From NCBI GenBank assembly GCA_040772005.1, contig JAXGYZ010000003.1, positions 248,001-312,000 on the forward strand: DNA of 64,000 nucleotides, written 5' to 3'. Below the pieces are notes generated by a model. It searched no databases and was not told the DNA's origin. It saw only the letters and a program-made list of their open reading frames with translations. The translations under genes were made by a program, and so were the position numbers. Source of the stretch: MWBF01 sp040772005. Its GTDB lineage: Bacteria; Chloroflexota; Anaerolineae; CG2-30-64-16. Shown here piece by piece: positions 43,495 to 52,740 of this stretch. Positions within the stretch are counted from its first letter, which is position 1. Every line of letters starts with the position of its first letter.

Positions 43495-43523
43495 AGTATA
43501 GCACGAGCTCTTGTTCCTCTCAA
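43495..43523 (-). promoter_or_regulatory. Promoter of antitoxin-like/nitroreductase operon
   Basis: Minus-strand TTGAGA (43523-43518) and TATACT (43500-43495), 17-bp spacing. The start point would lie only ~11 bases from the ATG at 43477. Confidence 0.75.
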
Positions 43524-43575
43524 GCAATAATGACTCCGCCAGGGCGGTTTCAGAGTGCATCAGGTGAACCCACCC

Positions 43576-43676
43576 GGCAACTGAAGTTGCGGCTACCGTT
43601 GCGAAGTCTGCCTTCGCAGACTGGAAACTAACCGACGCAGGTCGGTTTTGCAGTGGTAGCCGCAGTTTCAACTGCC
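43576..43676. repeat. Three-armed palindromic element (family G)
   Basis: Outer arms GGCAACTGAAGTTGCGGCTACC and its near-complement (43576-43597, 43655-43676) enclose two internal hairpins, AGTCTGC/GCAGACT and AACCGAC/GTCGGTT. The fold is a three-way junction. It fills the gap 43505-43752 between the antitoxin-like promoter and the CoA-transferase stop; nothing else is seen there. Confidence 0.75.
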
Positions 43677-43752
43677 AGGCAGAAGGCACGAGTGCAACAT
43701 GATTTCGCCCTGTGACTCCGCTTCCGCGTGCTCCGTTTATTCCGCGGTTAGC

Positions 43753-44958
43753 CTATATCACGCCCTTCTGCTTGAGCTCTGCGAGTTGATCGGCTGCATA
43801 CCCCAGTCCCGCCAGCACCTCGCCGGAATGCTGTCCCAATGTCGGCGGAGGCAGGCGGTAGCTCACGGCGCCGTCCCGCATATGGGGCGGGAAGCCGAGC
43901 GACCGCACCAGCCCGGCCACCGGATGCTCCAGCTCCACGATGAACTCGCGTGTCAGCACCTGCGGCTCGGCCAGCGCCTCATCGAGCAGGTAGATGGGTC
44001 CGCAGGGGACATCCGCCGCGCGCAGCCGCTCCAGCCAGACCTCTTTCGGCTGCGTCCTGAGCCGCTCGGTTACAAGCGCCTGCACTTCCGGCCGGTGGAC
44101 GTTGCGCTGCGGGTTGGTCGCGTAGCGCGGGTCGTCGCGCACCTCGGGCGGGATGCCGATGGCATCGCACAGCCGCGTCCAGATGCGGTCGGTGCCGCCC
44201 GCGATGATGATCCAGCCGTCCGCGGTGGGGAAGGGCTGGTAGGGCGTGATGGTTGGGTGGATGTTGCCCATGCGCGGCGGGTTCTGGCCGGTCGCGAAGT
44301 AGCTGCCCGCCAGGTTAGTCAGCCAGGCCATCTGCGACTCGAGGATCGCGGCGTCGATGGCCTGCCCGCGGCCCGTGCGCTCCCGCTCGTACAGCGCGGC
44401 CAGGATGCCGATCAGCGCATACAGCCCCACGGTCATATCGGAGATGGGCACGGGGTAGCGCATGGGCGCGCCGTCCGGCTCCCCGGTCAGGCTCATGATG
44501 CCGCTCATGCCCTGCGAGAGGATGTCGTAGCCCGGCTGGCCGGCGCGCGGCCCGGTGTGGCCGAAGGACGAGATCGAAACGTGAATCAGCCGGGGGTTGC
44601 GGGCGAGGCACGCGTCCGGGTCGAGCCCGAGCTTCTGCATGGAGGCGAAGCGGGGCAGGTTGTTGACGAAGATGTCAGCGGCGTCCACCAGCCGGTGCAT
44701 GATGGCCTGGCCTTCAGGCGCGGTGATATCCAGGGTCACGCTGCGCTTGTTGCGGTTGGTGGACATAAAGTAGGCGGACTCGCCATTCACGAAGGGCGGG
44801 CCCCAGCCGCGCGTCTGGTCGCCCTGGCCGACGCGCTCGATCTTGACCACATCCGCGCCCATGTCGCCCAGGTACATCGTGCAGTACGGCCCGGCCAGCG
44901 CCTCGGTCATGTCGATGACGCGGATGCCGGCAAGAAGTGGCGAAGTCGGTGTAGGCAT
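43753..44958 (-). CDS. CaiB/BaiF-family (class III) CoA-transferase
   Basis: 401 aa from the ATG at 44958, with AGGGA upstream. Class III CoA-transferases move CoA between carboxylic acids through an Asp-linked anhydride. The family start (LLAGIRVIDMTEALAGPYC), the NRNKRSVTLD stretch and the active-site region PGYDILSQGMSG with the conserved Asp are present; length is normal. Substrate unknown. It lies downstream of xdhC, so a link to catabolism of the product of the Mo-hydroxylase pathway is possible but only inferred. Confidence 0.9.
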   Translation of the reverse strand: MPTPTSPLLAGIRVIDMTEALAGPYCTMYLGDMGADVVKIERVGQGDQTRGWGPPFVNGESAYFMSTNRNKRSVTLDITAPEGQAIMHRLVDAADIFVNNLPRFASMQKLGLDPDACLARNPRLIHVSISSFGHTGPRAGQPGYDILSQGMSGIMSLTGEPDGAPMRYPVPISDMTVGLYALIGILAALYERERTGRGQAIDAAILESQMAWLTNLAGSYFATGQNPPRMGNIHPTITPYQPFPTADGWIIIAGGTDRIWTRLCDAIGIPPEVRDDPRYATNPQRNVHRPEVQALVTERLRTQPKEVWLERLRAADVPCGPIYLLDEALAEPQVLTREFIVELEHPVAGLVRSLGFPPHMRDGAVSYRLPPPTLGQHSGEVLAGLGYAADQLAELKQKGVI

Positions 44959-45007
44959 GTTTTTCCCTATGTGCAATGAATGTCGTAAAAGGCACTGAAA
45001 ATAGCAC

Positions 45008-45096
45008 ACAGATGACACTGATCGGACTGATTGACCGGATCAAGACATAAAGCGATCATGAAAATCAGTCTGATCAGCGTTTATCAGCGTTCTATT
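45008..45096. repeat. Palindromic element (family L)
   Basis: ACACTGATCGGACTGATT and AATCAGTCTGATCAGCGT form an inverted repeat (16 of 18 matching), with a second TTATCAGCGTTC unit following. It lies between xdhC and the CoA-transferase gene. Confidence 0.65.
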
Positions 45097-45126
45097 TGGC
45101 TCTACCCTCTGGGATTCATCTAGCCC

Positions 45127-46422
45127 TTACTGTCTCTGGGCGCGGCGGCGGTCGGAGATGCTCGTCGCGGGGCCGCCGCGGTAGACGTTGATGATCTCGG
45201 CCATGATGCAGACCGCGATTTCGGCGGGCGTGTGTGCGCCGATGGCGATGCCGATGGGCGCGTACACCCGGTCGAACTTCGCCGGGTCGATGCCCTGTTC
45301 CTCGGCCAGCAGTTGAAAGACCGCATCCACCCGCCGCTGCGAGCCGATCATGCCGATGTAAGCGACCGGGCGATCCAGCACCTCCAGCAGGCACTCGACG
45401 TCGTGGCTGTGCCCGCGCGTGACCAGGACGATGTAGGTGTCCGCGTCCATCGGCAGGTCGCGCACCGTCTCGCGCAGGGGCGCGGCGAGCAGCTTTGCGG
45501 CCGTCGGGAACCGCTCGCGCGTGACGAACGCGGGCCGGTCGTCCAGCACAGTCACCGCGAAATCGCACAGCGAGCCCAGTTGCGCCAGGGGCAGCGCGAT
45601 GTGCCCGCCGCCGACGATGATGAGTTCCGGTGCGCGGCGCTGCACCTCGACGAACACAGCTACATCCGAGGCGGGTCCTCGCACGGTATCGAGCGGGCGA
45701 TCCGGCGCGCGCTGCCAGCCCGCAGCGGTCTGCTGGTACTGGAGCAGCCTGTGCTGGCGGCCCTGCAGCGCCTCCCGGCTGTCTGTGATGACCAGGGGTT
45801 CCAGCTCGCCCAGGTCCAGGCTGCCGAGCGGCGGCGCATCCAGCCGGACGACGGTCTGCCGGCCCGGCTGCGGCCCGCGCACGACCGTGACCAACGCGAC
45901 AGGCTCGCGCGCGGTCGTGGCCGTACGCAACGCCTGTAAGGGCGAGGCATTTCCTCGCTGTTCGTTGTCACCGGCGGATGTGTCGTACACACCGTGTACG
46001 GGCGAGGCATTTCCTCCACGTTCGTCCGTATGGATGGATGCGTCGGGCGAAGGAACTTCAGGGTTCACGGATGGACCGCCGGGAAATGCCTCGCCCCGAC
46101 CCATATCCGCGCCGCTGACGCGCTCCACGAACACATCCATGATGCCGCCGCACACGCCGAGCGATTGCATGGAGATGTCCTCGGTGAGGTCCACATGGAC
46201 GACTTCCGGCGCTCCCGTCTGGATGACATCGAGCGCGGTGCGGATGACATCGCCCTCCCCGCAGCCGCCGCCCACCGTGCCCACGTGCCGGCCGAGCGGG
46301 TGGATGATCATCTTCGCGCCGACCTCGCGCGGGACAGACCCGCGCACGTCCACGATGGTCGCCACGGCCACCGTCTCGCCCGCAGCTATCATCTCATCCA
46401 GCTTGGTGTAGATGCTTTCCAT
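45127..46422 (-). CDS. xdhC: XdhC-family molybdenum hydroxylase maturation factor
   Basis: 431 aa. The N-terminal XdhC/CoxI domain has VDVRGSVPREVGAKM, GGGCGEGDV and GVCGGIMDVFVERV. A Rossmann domain follows (ELIIVGGGHIALPLAQLG, ~265). XdhC proteins bind, sulfurate and insert the molybdenum cofactor into xanthine-dehydrogenase-type enzymes. Between them, ~55 residues (about 107-163) are coded by a palindromic family D block and contain repeated GNASP peptides, so this segment is not part of the normal fold. Partners for it in this window are the Mo-hydroxylase at 55020-58860 and MocA. Confidence 0.9.
   Translation of the reverse strand: MESIYTKLDEMIAAGETVAVATIVDVRGSVPREVGAKMIIHPLGRHVGTVGGGCGEGDVIRTALDVIQTGAPEVVHVDLTEDISMQSLGVCGGIMDVFVERVSGADMGRGEAFPGGPSVNPEVPSPDASIHTDERGGNASPVHGVYDTSAGDNEQRGNASPLQALRTATTAREPVALVTVVRGPQPGRQTVVRLDAPPLGSLDLGELEPLVITDSREALQGRQHRLLQYQQTAAGWQRAPDRPLDTVRGPASDVAVFVEVQRRAPELIIVGGGHIALPLAQLGSLCDFAVTVLDDRPAFVTRERFPTAAKLLAAPLRETVRDLPMDADTYIVLVTRGHSHDVECLLEVLDRPVAYIGMIGSQRRVDAVFQLLAEEQGIDPAKFDRVYAPIGIAIGAHTPAEIAVCIMAEIINVYRGGPATSISDRRRAQRQ
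45931..46100. repeat. In-frame family D palindromic block in xdhC
   Basis: AAGGGCGAGGCATTTCCTC occurs at ~45938 and again as ACGGGCGAGGCATTTCCTC at ~45998; the inverted form GGGAAATGCCTCGCCC is at 46081-46096. The reading frame passes through all three. Confidence 0.85.
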
Positions 46423-46445
46423 AGTCGATACTCATGAACATTTTT

Positions 46446-46519
46446 GGACAGGATTCACAGGATTTACAGGATGGCGAGGAACGATCTCTAAAATCCTGTC
46501 AATCCTGTAAATCCTGTCT
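46446..46519. repeat. Palindromic element (family I, copy 1)
   Basis: GACAGGATTCACAGGATTTACAGGAT style units are inverted as AATCCTGTCAATCCTGTAAATCCTGTC (shown only in part; arms ~46446-46472 and 46492-46519). It lies between proS and xdhC. A second copy lies near 61719. Confidence 0.75.
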
Positions 46520-46532
46520 AAATTCAGTTCGT

Positions 46533-48275
46533 CTACGCGAGCGCGACGTCCTGTAGTGTGTCCACGATCTCCGATTCCAGCGTGGCGATTTCGGCCTTGA
46601 CGCGCGCAGTCAGCTCGGCCAGGGGCACGATCACCTTATCGGGCCGGTCCCGGCGCTTCAGCTCCGCGCCGCCTTCCTTAAGCGACCGCTTGCCCATCGT
46701 GATGCGCAGCGGCATCCCCAGCAGGTCCGCGTCCGCGAACTTGACGCCCGCGCTCTCGCCCCGGTCATCGTACAGCACCTCGACGCCTGCGGCGGTCAGT
46801 TCCCGGTAGACGGCCTCGGCCTCCGCCTCTGCGCCCTGCAGCAGGACGAGGTGGACATGGAACGGCGCGACCGTGACCGGCCAGATCAGGCCCTGGTCGT
46901 CGTGGTGCTCCTCGGCAATGCAGGCCAGCAGCCGGCCCACGCCGATGCCGTAGGAGCCCATGACGACAGGCTGCGCCCGGCCCTGTGCATCGAGGTAGAT
47001 GGCGCCCAGCGCGTCGGTGTAGCGCGTCCCAAGCTGGAAGATGTTGCCGATCTCTACGCCGCGCACAGTGCGCAGTGGGGCAGAGCAGTGCGGGCAGGGA
47101 TCGCCGTCACGCGCGACCGCGATATCGGCCACGACCGCGGCCGTGTAGTCGCGGCCATAGTTGGTATTGCGCAGGTGATAGCCTTCCTCGTTCGCGCCTG
47201 CGACCAGGTTGGCAGAATGCGGGATGAGGTCATCCACGACGACCAGCACATCGCGCAATCCCAGCGGCGAGGCATAGCCGGGCGTCGCGCCCACGCCGCG
47301 AATCTCGGCCTCGGTCGCGGGCCGCAGGTCACGCGCCTGCACTGCGTTTGCCAGCTTGGTCTCGTTGACCTCCATGTCGCCACGAATCACGGCGAAGACG
47401 AACCTCTCCGTATCCCCCACGGTCGCCATCATGAAGACGGCTTTCGCAGTGCGGCTCTCCGGCACGCCGAGGAAGGCGGCCAGGTCGCTGATGGTGGAGG
47501 TGTGCGGTGTGGCAACGCGTTCCAGCGGCCGCGGCTCCTCCGGCTGCGGCTGCGGCTTGTGAAACGCAGCAACCTGCCGGTTGGCCGTGTAGCCGCACGC
47601 GTCGCACAGGGTGAGCGTATCCTCCCCGATCGGGGTAATGTACATGAACTCGTGCGCCAGCTTGCCGCCCATCATGCCGACGTCCGACTGCACGGCAAGC
47701 GCGGGCACGCCGCAGCGGCCGAAGATGCGGAAGTAGGCCGTGTAATGGCTGCGGTACTGTTCGGCCAGCCCGTCGAAGTCCAGGTCCAGGCTGTAGCTGT
47801 CGAGCATGGTGAACTCGCGCACGCGAATCAGCCCAGCGCGTGGCCGCGGGTCATCGCGCCACTTGGTCTGGATGTGGTAGACAAGCGCCGGAAGCTGGCG
47901 GTAGGAGCGGATTTCGCTGCGCGCGAGGTTGGCGACGACCTCCTCGTGCGTCATTGCCAGCACCATGTCGCGGTCGTTCTTGTCCTTGAATCGCCCCATC
48001 TCCGAGCCGATCTGATACCACCGGCCCGTCTCCTGCCACAGGTCCGCAGGGTGGACGACCGGCATGGTCATCTCCTGCCCGCCGATGGCGTTGATTTCCT
48101 GTCGCATGATGGCTTCGATCTTCGACAGGGAGCGCCGGGCCAGCGGCAGGTAGCTGAAGATGCCCGTGCCGAGCTGGCGGATGAAGCCCGCGCGCAGCAA
48201 GAGTTGGTGGCTGATGACCTCGGCATCGGCCGGCGCTTCACGCAGCGTCCGGCCGAACAGGCGGCTCATGCGCAT
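46533..48275 (-). CDS. proS: Prolyl-tRNA synthetase
   Basis: 580 aa. It charges tRNA-Pro with proline. Class II motifs are visible: motif 2 (TKWRDDPRPRAGLIRVREF) and motif 3 (GSYGIGVGRLLACIAEEH), plus a C-terminal anticodon-binding domain. An INS editing domain sits between motifs 2 and 3 (~225-390), marking the long bacterial ProS type that can remove mischarged alanine. Its start lies inside the end of the mocA gene (10-bp overlap), so an essential gene is embedded in this metabolic operon. Confidence 0.96.
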   Translation of the reverse strand: MRMSRLFGRTLREAPADAEVISHQLLLRAGFIRQLGTGIFSYLPLARRSLSKIEAIMRQEINAIGGQEMTMPVVHPADLWQETGRWYQIGSEMGRFKDKNDRDMVLAMTHEEVVANLARSEIRSYRQLPALVYHIQTKWRDDPRPRAGLIRVREFTMLDSYSLDLDFDGLAEQYRSHYTAYFRIFGRCGVPALAVQSDVGMMGGKLAHEFMYITPIGEDTLTLCDACGYTANRQVAAFHKPQPQPEEPRPLERVATPHTSTISDLAAFLGVPESRTAKAVFMMATVGDTERFVFAVIRGDMEVNETKLANAVQARDLRPATEAEIRGVGATPGYASPLGLRDVLVVVDDLIPHSANLVAGANEEGYHLRNTNYGRDYTAAVVADIAVARDGDPCPHCSAPLRTVRGVEIGNIFQLGTRYTDALGAIYLDAQGRAQPVVMGSYGIGVGRLLACIAEEHHDDQGLIWPVTVAPFHVHLVLLQGAEAEAEAVYRELTAAGVEVLYDDRGESAGVKFADADLLGMPLRITMGKRSLKEGGAELKRRDRPDKVIVPLAELTARVKAEIATLESEIVDTLQDVALA

Positions 48276-48955
48276 GATGACCTCGCTCGTTCGTAGTCCT
48301 CCGGCGTGTCCAGGTCTGCCAGGATGGACGGTGTATGGAGTGTCAGGTATTCTACCATAGCCCGGTGGTCGGCCAGCACGCGGCGGAGGTTATCAGTCGC
48401 GGCCAGGATCGCGGGCCACAGGCGGCGCGGCAGGAGGATGGGATGCCCCGCGCGGAGGTTGTAGCTGGGGATGACTACGTGCTGCCAGCCGCTCGCGGCC
48501 CCGGCCGCCAGGAGGGCCTGCACGGTCGTGACCTGCATCTGCGGCTGGTCGCCCAGGCAGAGCAGCACGGCGGGATGGAGTGACATGGCTGCGGCGGACC
48601 CGGCATCTGAGGATGCCGGGCTCCGCAGTTGGCGTGTGCGGAGTTCCGCGTCCTTAGATGCGGAACGGCCTTCTGCGGTCAAGGCAGCCAGCCCGACCTG
48701 GATGGAACTGAGCATCTCGCCGGAGGCGTAATCCGGGTTGTGGACGAGGCGGGCCGATACACCGGTCGCCTGTGCCGCCGCAGCGACTTCCGCCTGACGG
48801 TTACCGGTGACGACGATGATTTCGGTGATGCCTGCCGCGTCCAGCGTCAGCAGCACCTGCCCGATGACTGTCATCGCGCCCCACGGCAGGGTCAGCTTGA
48901 AGCGCCCCATACGCCGGGAGAGTCCGGCCGCGAGGATGAGTGCGGGGATTGTCAC
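48266..48955 (-). CDS. mocA: Molybdenum cofactor cytidylyltransferase-like NTP transferase
   Basis: 229 aa from a GTG at 48955 that overlaps the tag stop (GTGTGA); a longer frame has no supporting motif. The nucleotide-binding loop LILAAGLSRRMGRFKL and the metal-binding CLGDQPQM are those of the MobA/MocA family. With XdhC next door it most likely makes the MCD cofactor (molybdopterin cytosine dinucleotide) for the Mo-hydroxylase. An in-frame insert from family E (about residues 101-130; AELRTRQLRSPASSD) interrupts the fold just before the CLGDQPQM strand. Confidence 0.82.
   Translation of the reverse strand: MTIPALILAAGLSRRMGRFKLTLPWGAMTVIGQVLLTLDAAGITEIIVVTGNRQAEVAAAAQATGVSARLVHNPDYASGEMLSSIQVGLAALTAEGRSASKDAELRTRQLRSPASSDAGSAAAMSLHPAVLLCLGDQPQMQVTTVQALLAAGAASGWQHVVIPSYNLRAGHPILLPRRLWPAILAATDNLRRVLADHRAMVEYLTLHTPSILADLDTPEDYERARSSCA
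48591..48667. repeat. In-frame family E palindromic block in mocA
   Basis: CCCGGCATC-TGA-GGATGCCGGG is followed by GTTCCGC...GATGCGGAAC. The same GTTCCGC/GATGCGGAAC ends bound the intergenic copy at 14317-14370. The reading frame of mocA stays open through it. Confidence 0.75.
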
Positions 48956-49488
48956 ACGCGCATCCACGGCGGCTGCAGGGCGGCAATCTCGGCATAGACG
49001 GGACACTCAGGATCGTGTGCGCCGGGCAGGTAGCCTGTGCTGACGAGGAACTCGCGCACGATCTCGCCGCCGGTGAAGCGGAAAGTGCGCTTGAACAGCC
49101 TGACCCATTCCGCCAGCGTCTGCGGGTGATGGGCGTCCAGCCAGTCCGCAAATGAGCCGTATTCCGCCCGCAGCTCCAACACGCGTCGCGCGTTCTCGAT
49201 GACTGCGTGGACCTTCAGCCGGTTGCGGATGATGCCCGCGTCGGCCAGCAGCCGCGCAACATCCGCTTCGCCATAGGCCGCGACCTTCTCAGGGTCGAAG
49301 CCATCGAACGCGGCCCGGAAGTTGGCCTGCTTTCTGAGGATGGTCGTCCATGAGAGCCCCGCCTGGTTGATTTCCAGGGCCAGCCGCTCCAGCAGCGCGG
49401 CATCCGCGCGCAACGGGAAGCCGTACTCGGTGTCATGGTAAGGCTGATGGACCGGGTCGGTGCGGGCGACGTCGCAGTAGCTCGGCAT
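48952..49488 (-). CDS. tag: DNA-3-methyladenine glycosylase I
   Basis: 178 aa from the ATG at 49488. It removes 3-methyladenine from DNA. The zinc-snap ligands of Tag are in place: C5 and H18 at the N-terminus (MPSYCDVARTDPVHQPYH) and the HDPEC pair near the C-terminus. The family motifs YHDTEYG and NQAGLSWTTILRK are clear. It is the first gene of the tag-mocA-proS series. Confidence 0.94.
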   Translation of the reverse strand: MPSYCDVARTDPVHQPYHDTEYGFPLRADAALLERLALEINQAGLSWTTILRKQANFRAAFDGFDPEKVAAYGEADVARLLADAGIIRNRLKVHAVIENARRVLELRAEYGSFADWLDAHHPQTLAEWVRLFKRTFRFTGGEIVREFLVSTGYLPGAHDPECPVYAEIAALQPPWMRV

Positions 49489-49519
49489 GGATTTCCCCTG
49501 CTCCACACGGCACAGCGGT

Positions 49520-49620
49520 CACAGGTTGAAGGTTGCAGGTTGAAAGTTGCCAGCATGGCGGGTCATGCCCCAAATGGGCAACCTTCAACCTGCAACTTTC
49601 AACCTGCAACTTTTCAACCT
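49520..49620. repeat. Inverted AACCTGCAACTTTC repeat element (family H)
   Basis: Multiple GGTTGAAGGTTGCAGGTTGA units on one side and CAACCTGCAACTTTCAACCT units on the other flank a short GGCGGGTCATGCCCC centre. It fills the gap upstream of tag and downstream of the SPFH gene. Confidence 0.75.
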
Positions 49621-49642
49621 AAATGTCCGCTGTGGTTGCTGC

Positions 49643-50758
49643 TTACGGCACCGATGTCGTCGCGTTCGTGTCCACTGTCGGCTGGATGCCCGGCCCGGCA
49701 AGCACGATAGTCGGCAGGACGCCCTCCGGCGTGAAGATGATCTTGTCGGTCGCCTTCAGCGCGCTGGCATTGGCAAGTGCGGTCTGGATTGCCAGGTAAG
49801 CGGGATTATCCCCAAACAGCTCCGCCTTGACAATCTCGGCGGCCAGGTCCGCCTTGGCCTTCTCGGCTGCGGCGCGGGCGACGGCCTGGTTGATCGCCAG
49901 GTCACGCTCTGCGGAGAGCAGCTCGTTGTTCTTGGTGGCCTCGATGACCGCGCGCTGTGCCTCGGCCTTCTGCTTTTCGAGCTCGGCTAGGAGGGTCTGC
50001 TGCCGCGCCTCTTCCTGCACGCGGCTCTGTGCCACGCGTACCTCACCCTGTTGCCGCGCCTGTTCGGCGGCCGCCTCGGCCTCCGCCTTGAGCTTGTCTT
50101 GCGCGGCCTTCTCCGTGTTCAGCCGGCTCTGCGTGGTCGCATCCAGGATAGCCTGCGCCTCGGGCGAGAGGATGATGTTGGGCACGACGACGTTGGCGAT
50201 CTGCAACCCGTAGCTGTCGGCCAGCCGGCTGAGCTCCTCGTCGATGCACTCGCGCAGCACGTCGCGGGCCGTACCGATCACGTTGTCGTTGAACGTGCGT
50301 TCACCGATGCAGACCTTGGCGGCCTGTCGGGCCAGCCCTTCGACCCGATCCTTGAGGATGGATTCCTGGAGATAGACCTCGCTGTATTGGGCCCAGTTGT
50401 TCTTGAGCAGGTCGGCCTGGGCGAGGTTGGGCCGGAAGATGTCGCCGGAGACCATCAGCCCCAGGCGCTGTCGGTCCTTCGTGATGATTTCCTGATCTTC
50501 GACGGTGAACGGCACGGCCGAGCTGGGCACCTTCTTCAGCTCGACATACAGACCCACGTCGGAGTACAGGCCAGGCCCGACGACTTCGTGAATCTTACCG
50601 CCGCGGAAACGAACGCCGACTTCCTGCTGTTCGACCCGCTGCATGAAATAGAAGAGGTTGCTGCTGAACAGCACGACGAGGGCAATCAGCACGAACACCA
50701 CGACGATGGCAACGCGGAGGATGCCCAGGTTGACGCGCGGGACGGGGTTGGCTCTCAT
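49643..50758 (-). CDS. SPFH/Band 7 (prohibitin-like) membrane protein
   Basis: 371 aa. One N-terminal transmembrane helix (~14-36), an SPFH domain (~40-220; QQEVGVRFRGGKIHEVVGPG) and a long Ala/Glu/Lys-rich coiled coil (~220-320) of the flotillin/HflK type. Such proteins form large membrane rings that organise membrane microdomains or regulate proteases. It is a single gene downstream of the pfp terminator. No NfeD or protease partner is adjacent. Confidence 0.88.
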   Translation of the reverse strand: MRANPVPRVNLGILRVAIVVVFVLIALVVLFSSNLFYFMQRVEQQEVGVRFRGGKIHEVVGPGLYSDVGLYVELKKVPSSAVPFTVEDQEIITKDRQRLGLMVSGDIFRPNLAQADLLKNNWAQYSEVYLQESILKDRVEGLARQAAKVCIGERTFNDNVIGTARDVLRECIDEELSRLADSYGLQIANVVVPNIILSPEAQAILDATTQSRLNTEKAAQDKLKAEAEAAAEQARQQGEVRVAQSRVQEEARQQTLLAELEKQKAEAQRAVIEATKNNELLSAERDLAINQAVARAAAEKAKADLAAEIVKAELFGDNPAYLAIQTALANASALKATDKIIFTPEGVLPTIVLAGPGIQPTVDTNATTSVP

Positions 50759-50801
50759 GGGTAACTACTCCTGTAACGGTCAAGACGCGCTGGCTCGTGA
50801 G

Positions 50802-50844
50802 AAAAAAAGCAGAGGGCACGACCACGCGGCCGGCTGCCCCCTGC
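50802..50844 (-). terminator. Rho-independent terminator of the phosphofructokinase gene
   Basis: On the minus strand, GCAGGGGGCA and TGCCCTCTGC (9 of 10 pairs) are followed by TTTTTTT (50808-50802). It separates the PFK gene from the SPFH gene. Confidence 0.85.
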
Positions 50845-50909
50845 CTGTAGGTTCCGAAAGGCGGTTTGCAGGATGCAACAGCGCTGCACTCTGCGCGCCT
50901 TCTGTGTTT

Positions 50910-52082
<1,173 letters not shown>

Positions 52083-52165
52083 CCTAGTTTTCTCCTGCGG
52101 GGATTCAACATCACGCGACGGAAATAAGAGGCAACTGGGCCGTGCGTGCTATCATGCCAGGTGTT

Positions 52166-52194
52166 AGTTTAGCGCGAGGCGGGGATTTTGGCAA
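52166..52194 (-). promoter_or_regulatory. Promoter of the phosphofructokinase gene
   Basis: Minus-strand TTGCCA (52194-52189) and TAAACT (52171-52166), 17-bp spacing, ~85 bp upstream of the start codon. Confidence 0.65.
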
Positions 52195-52228
52195 GTTCGT
52201 GGAAAACCTTTCGAGCCCAGGACAGCCA

Positions 52229-52261
52229 ACGGCCACCTCTCGCGCAGGCGAAGGTGGCCGT
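52229..52261. terminator. Hairpin downstream of small membrane protein gene
   Basis: A perfect 10-bp stem (ACGGCCACCT / AGGTGGCCGT) with a further TCGC/GCGA pair in the loop. It may end the upstream minus-strand transcript. The rest of 52083-52359 holds only the PFK promoter. Confidence 0.5.
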
Positions 52262-52359
52262 AGGGCCATGTCTGAGACAACATTTCGGGTCGCGGTGTGG
52301 ATGCTGCGCTCCCTGAGAGGCCCCGTCGGAGATAGGGCGCTCACTTGACGTGAGCTCGC

Positions 52360-52644
52360 TTACTCGGAGGCCATCAGGCGCGTGTTTTCCTCGATATCGA
52401 TCAGCAGCGCAATGATGCTGCCAAAAGCATAGAGTTGGACGAACCAGACAATCGCCAGGACCGGCAAGGCCCATGAGCCGGCCGTGAAGATGCCTTTGAG
52501 CACCCCCATTTCCGCGGACATGCCCCCGGCTGCGCCCAGGCCGGCCACCAGACCCACGATACCGGCGATCAGGATCACAAACGCAACCACCTTCAGGATT
52601 GTCGCGATGACGCGCAAGAGACGATATCTACGCGTTACGTTCAT
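52360..52644 (-). CDS. Small membrane protein, unknown
   Basis: 94 aa with two to three hydrophobic segments (~16-38, ~50-80) separated by a Gly-rich turn (AGLGAAGGMS) and a short acidic C-terminus. I recognise no family. It follows the internally duplicated lipoprotein genes on the same strand (96-bp gap). Confidence 0.65.
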   Translation of the reverse strand: MNVTRRYRLLRVIATILKVVAFVILIAGIVGLVAGLGAAGGMSAEMGVLKGIFTAGSWALPVLAIVWFVQLYAFGSIIALLIDIEENTRLMASE

Positions 52645-52740
52645 AGTCGATCCTTTCTAGCGGCGCCCAGTGGCCCGCTGCCGGGCGATGATGCGCGACA
52701 GCGGGCCGCCGGGGTGCTATGCATCGGCGCAGCGGTTGGC

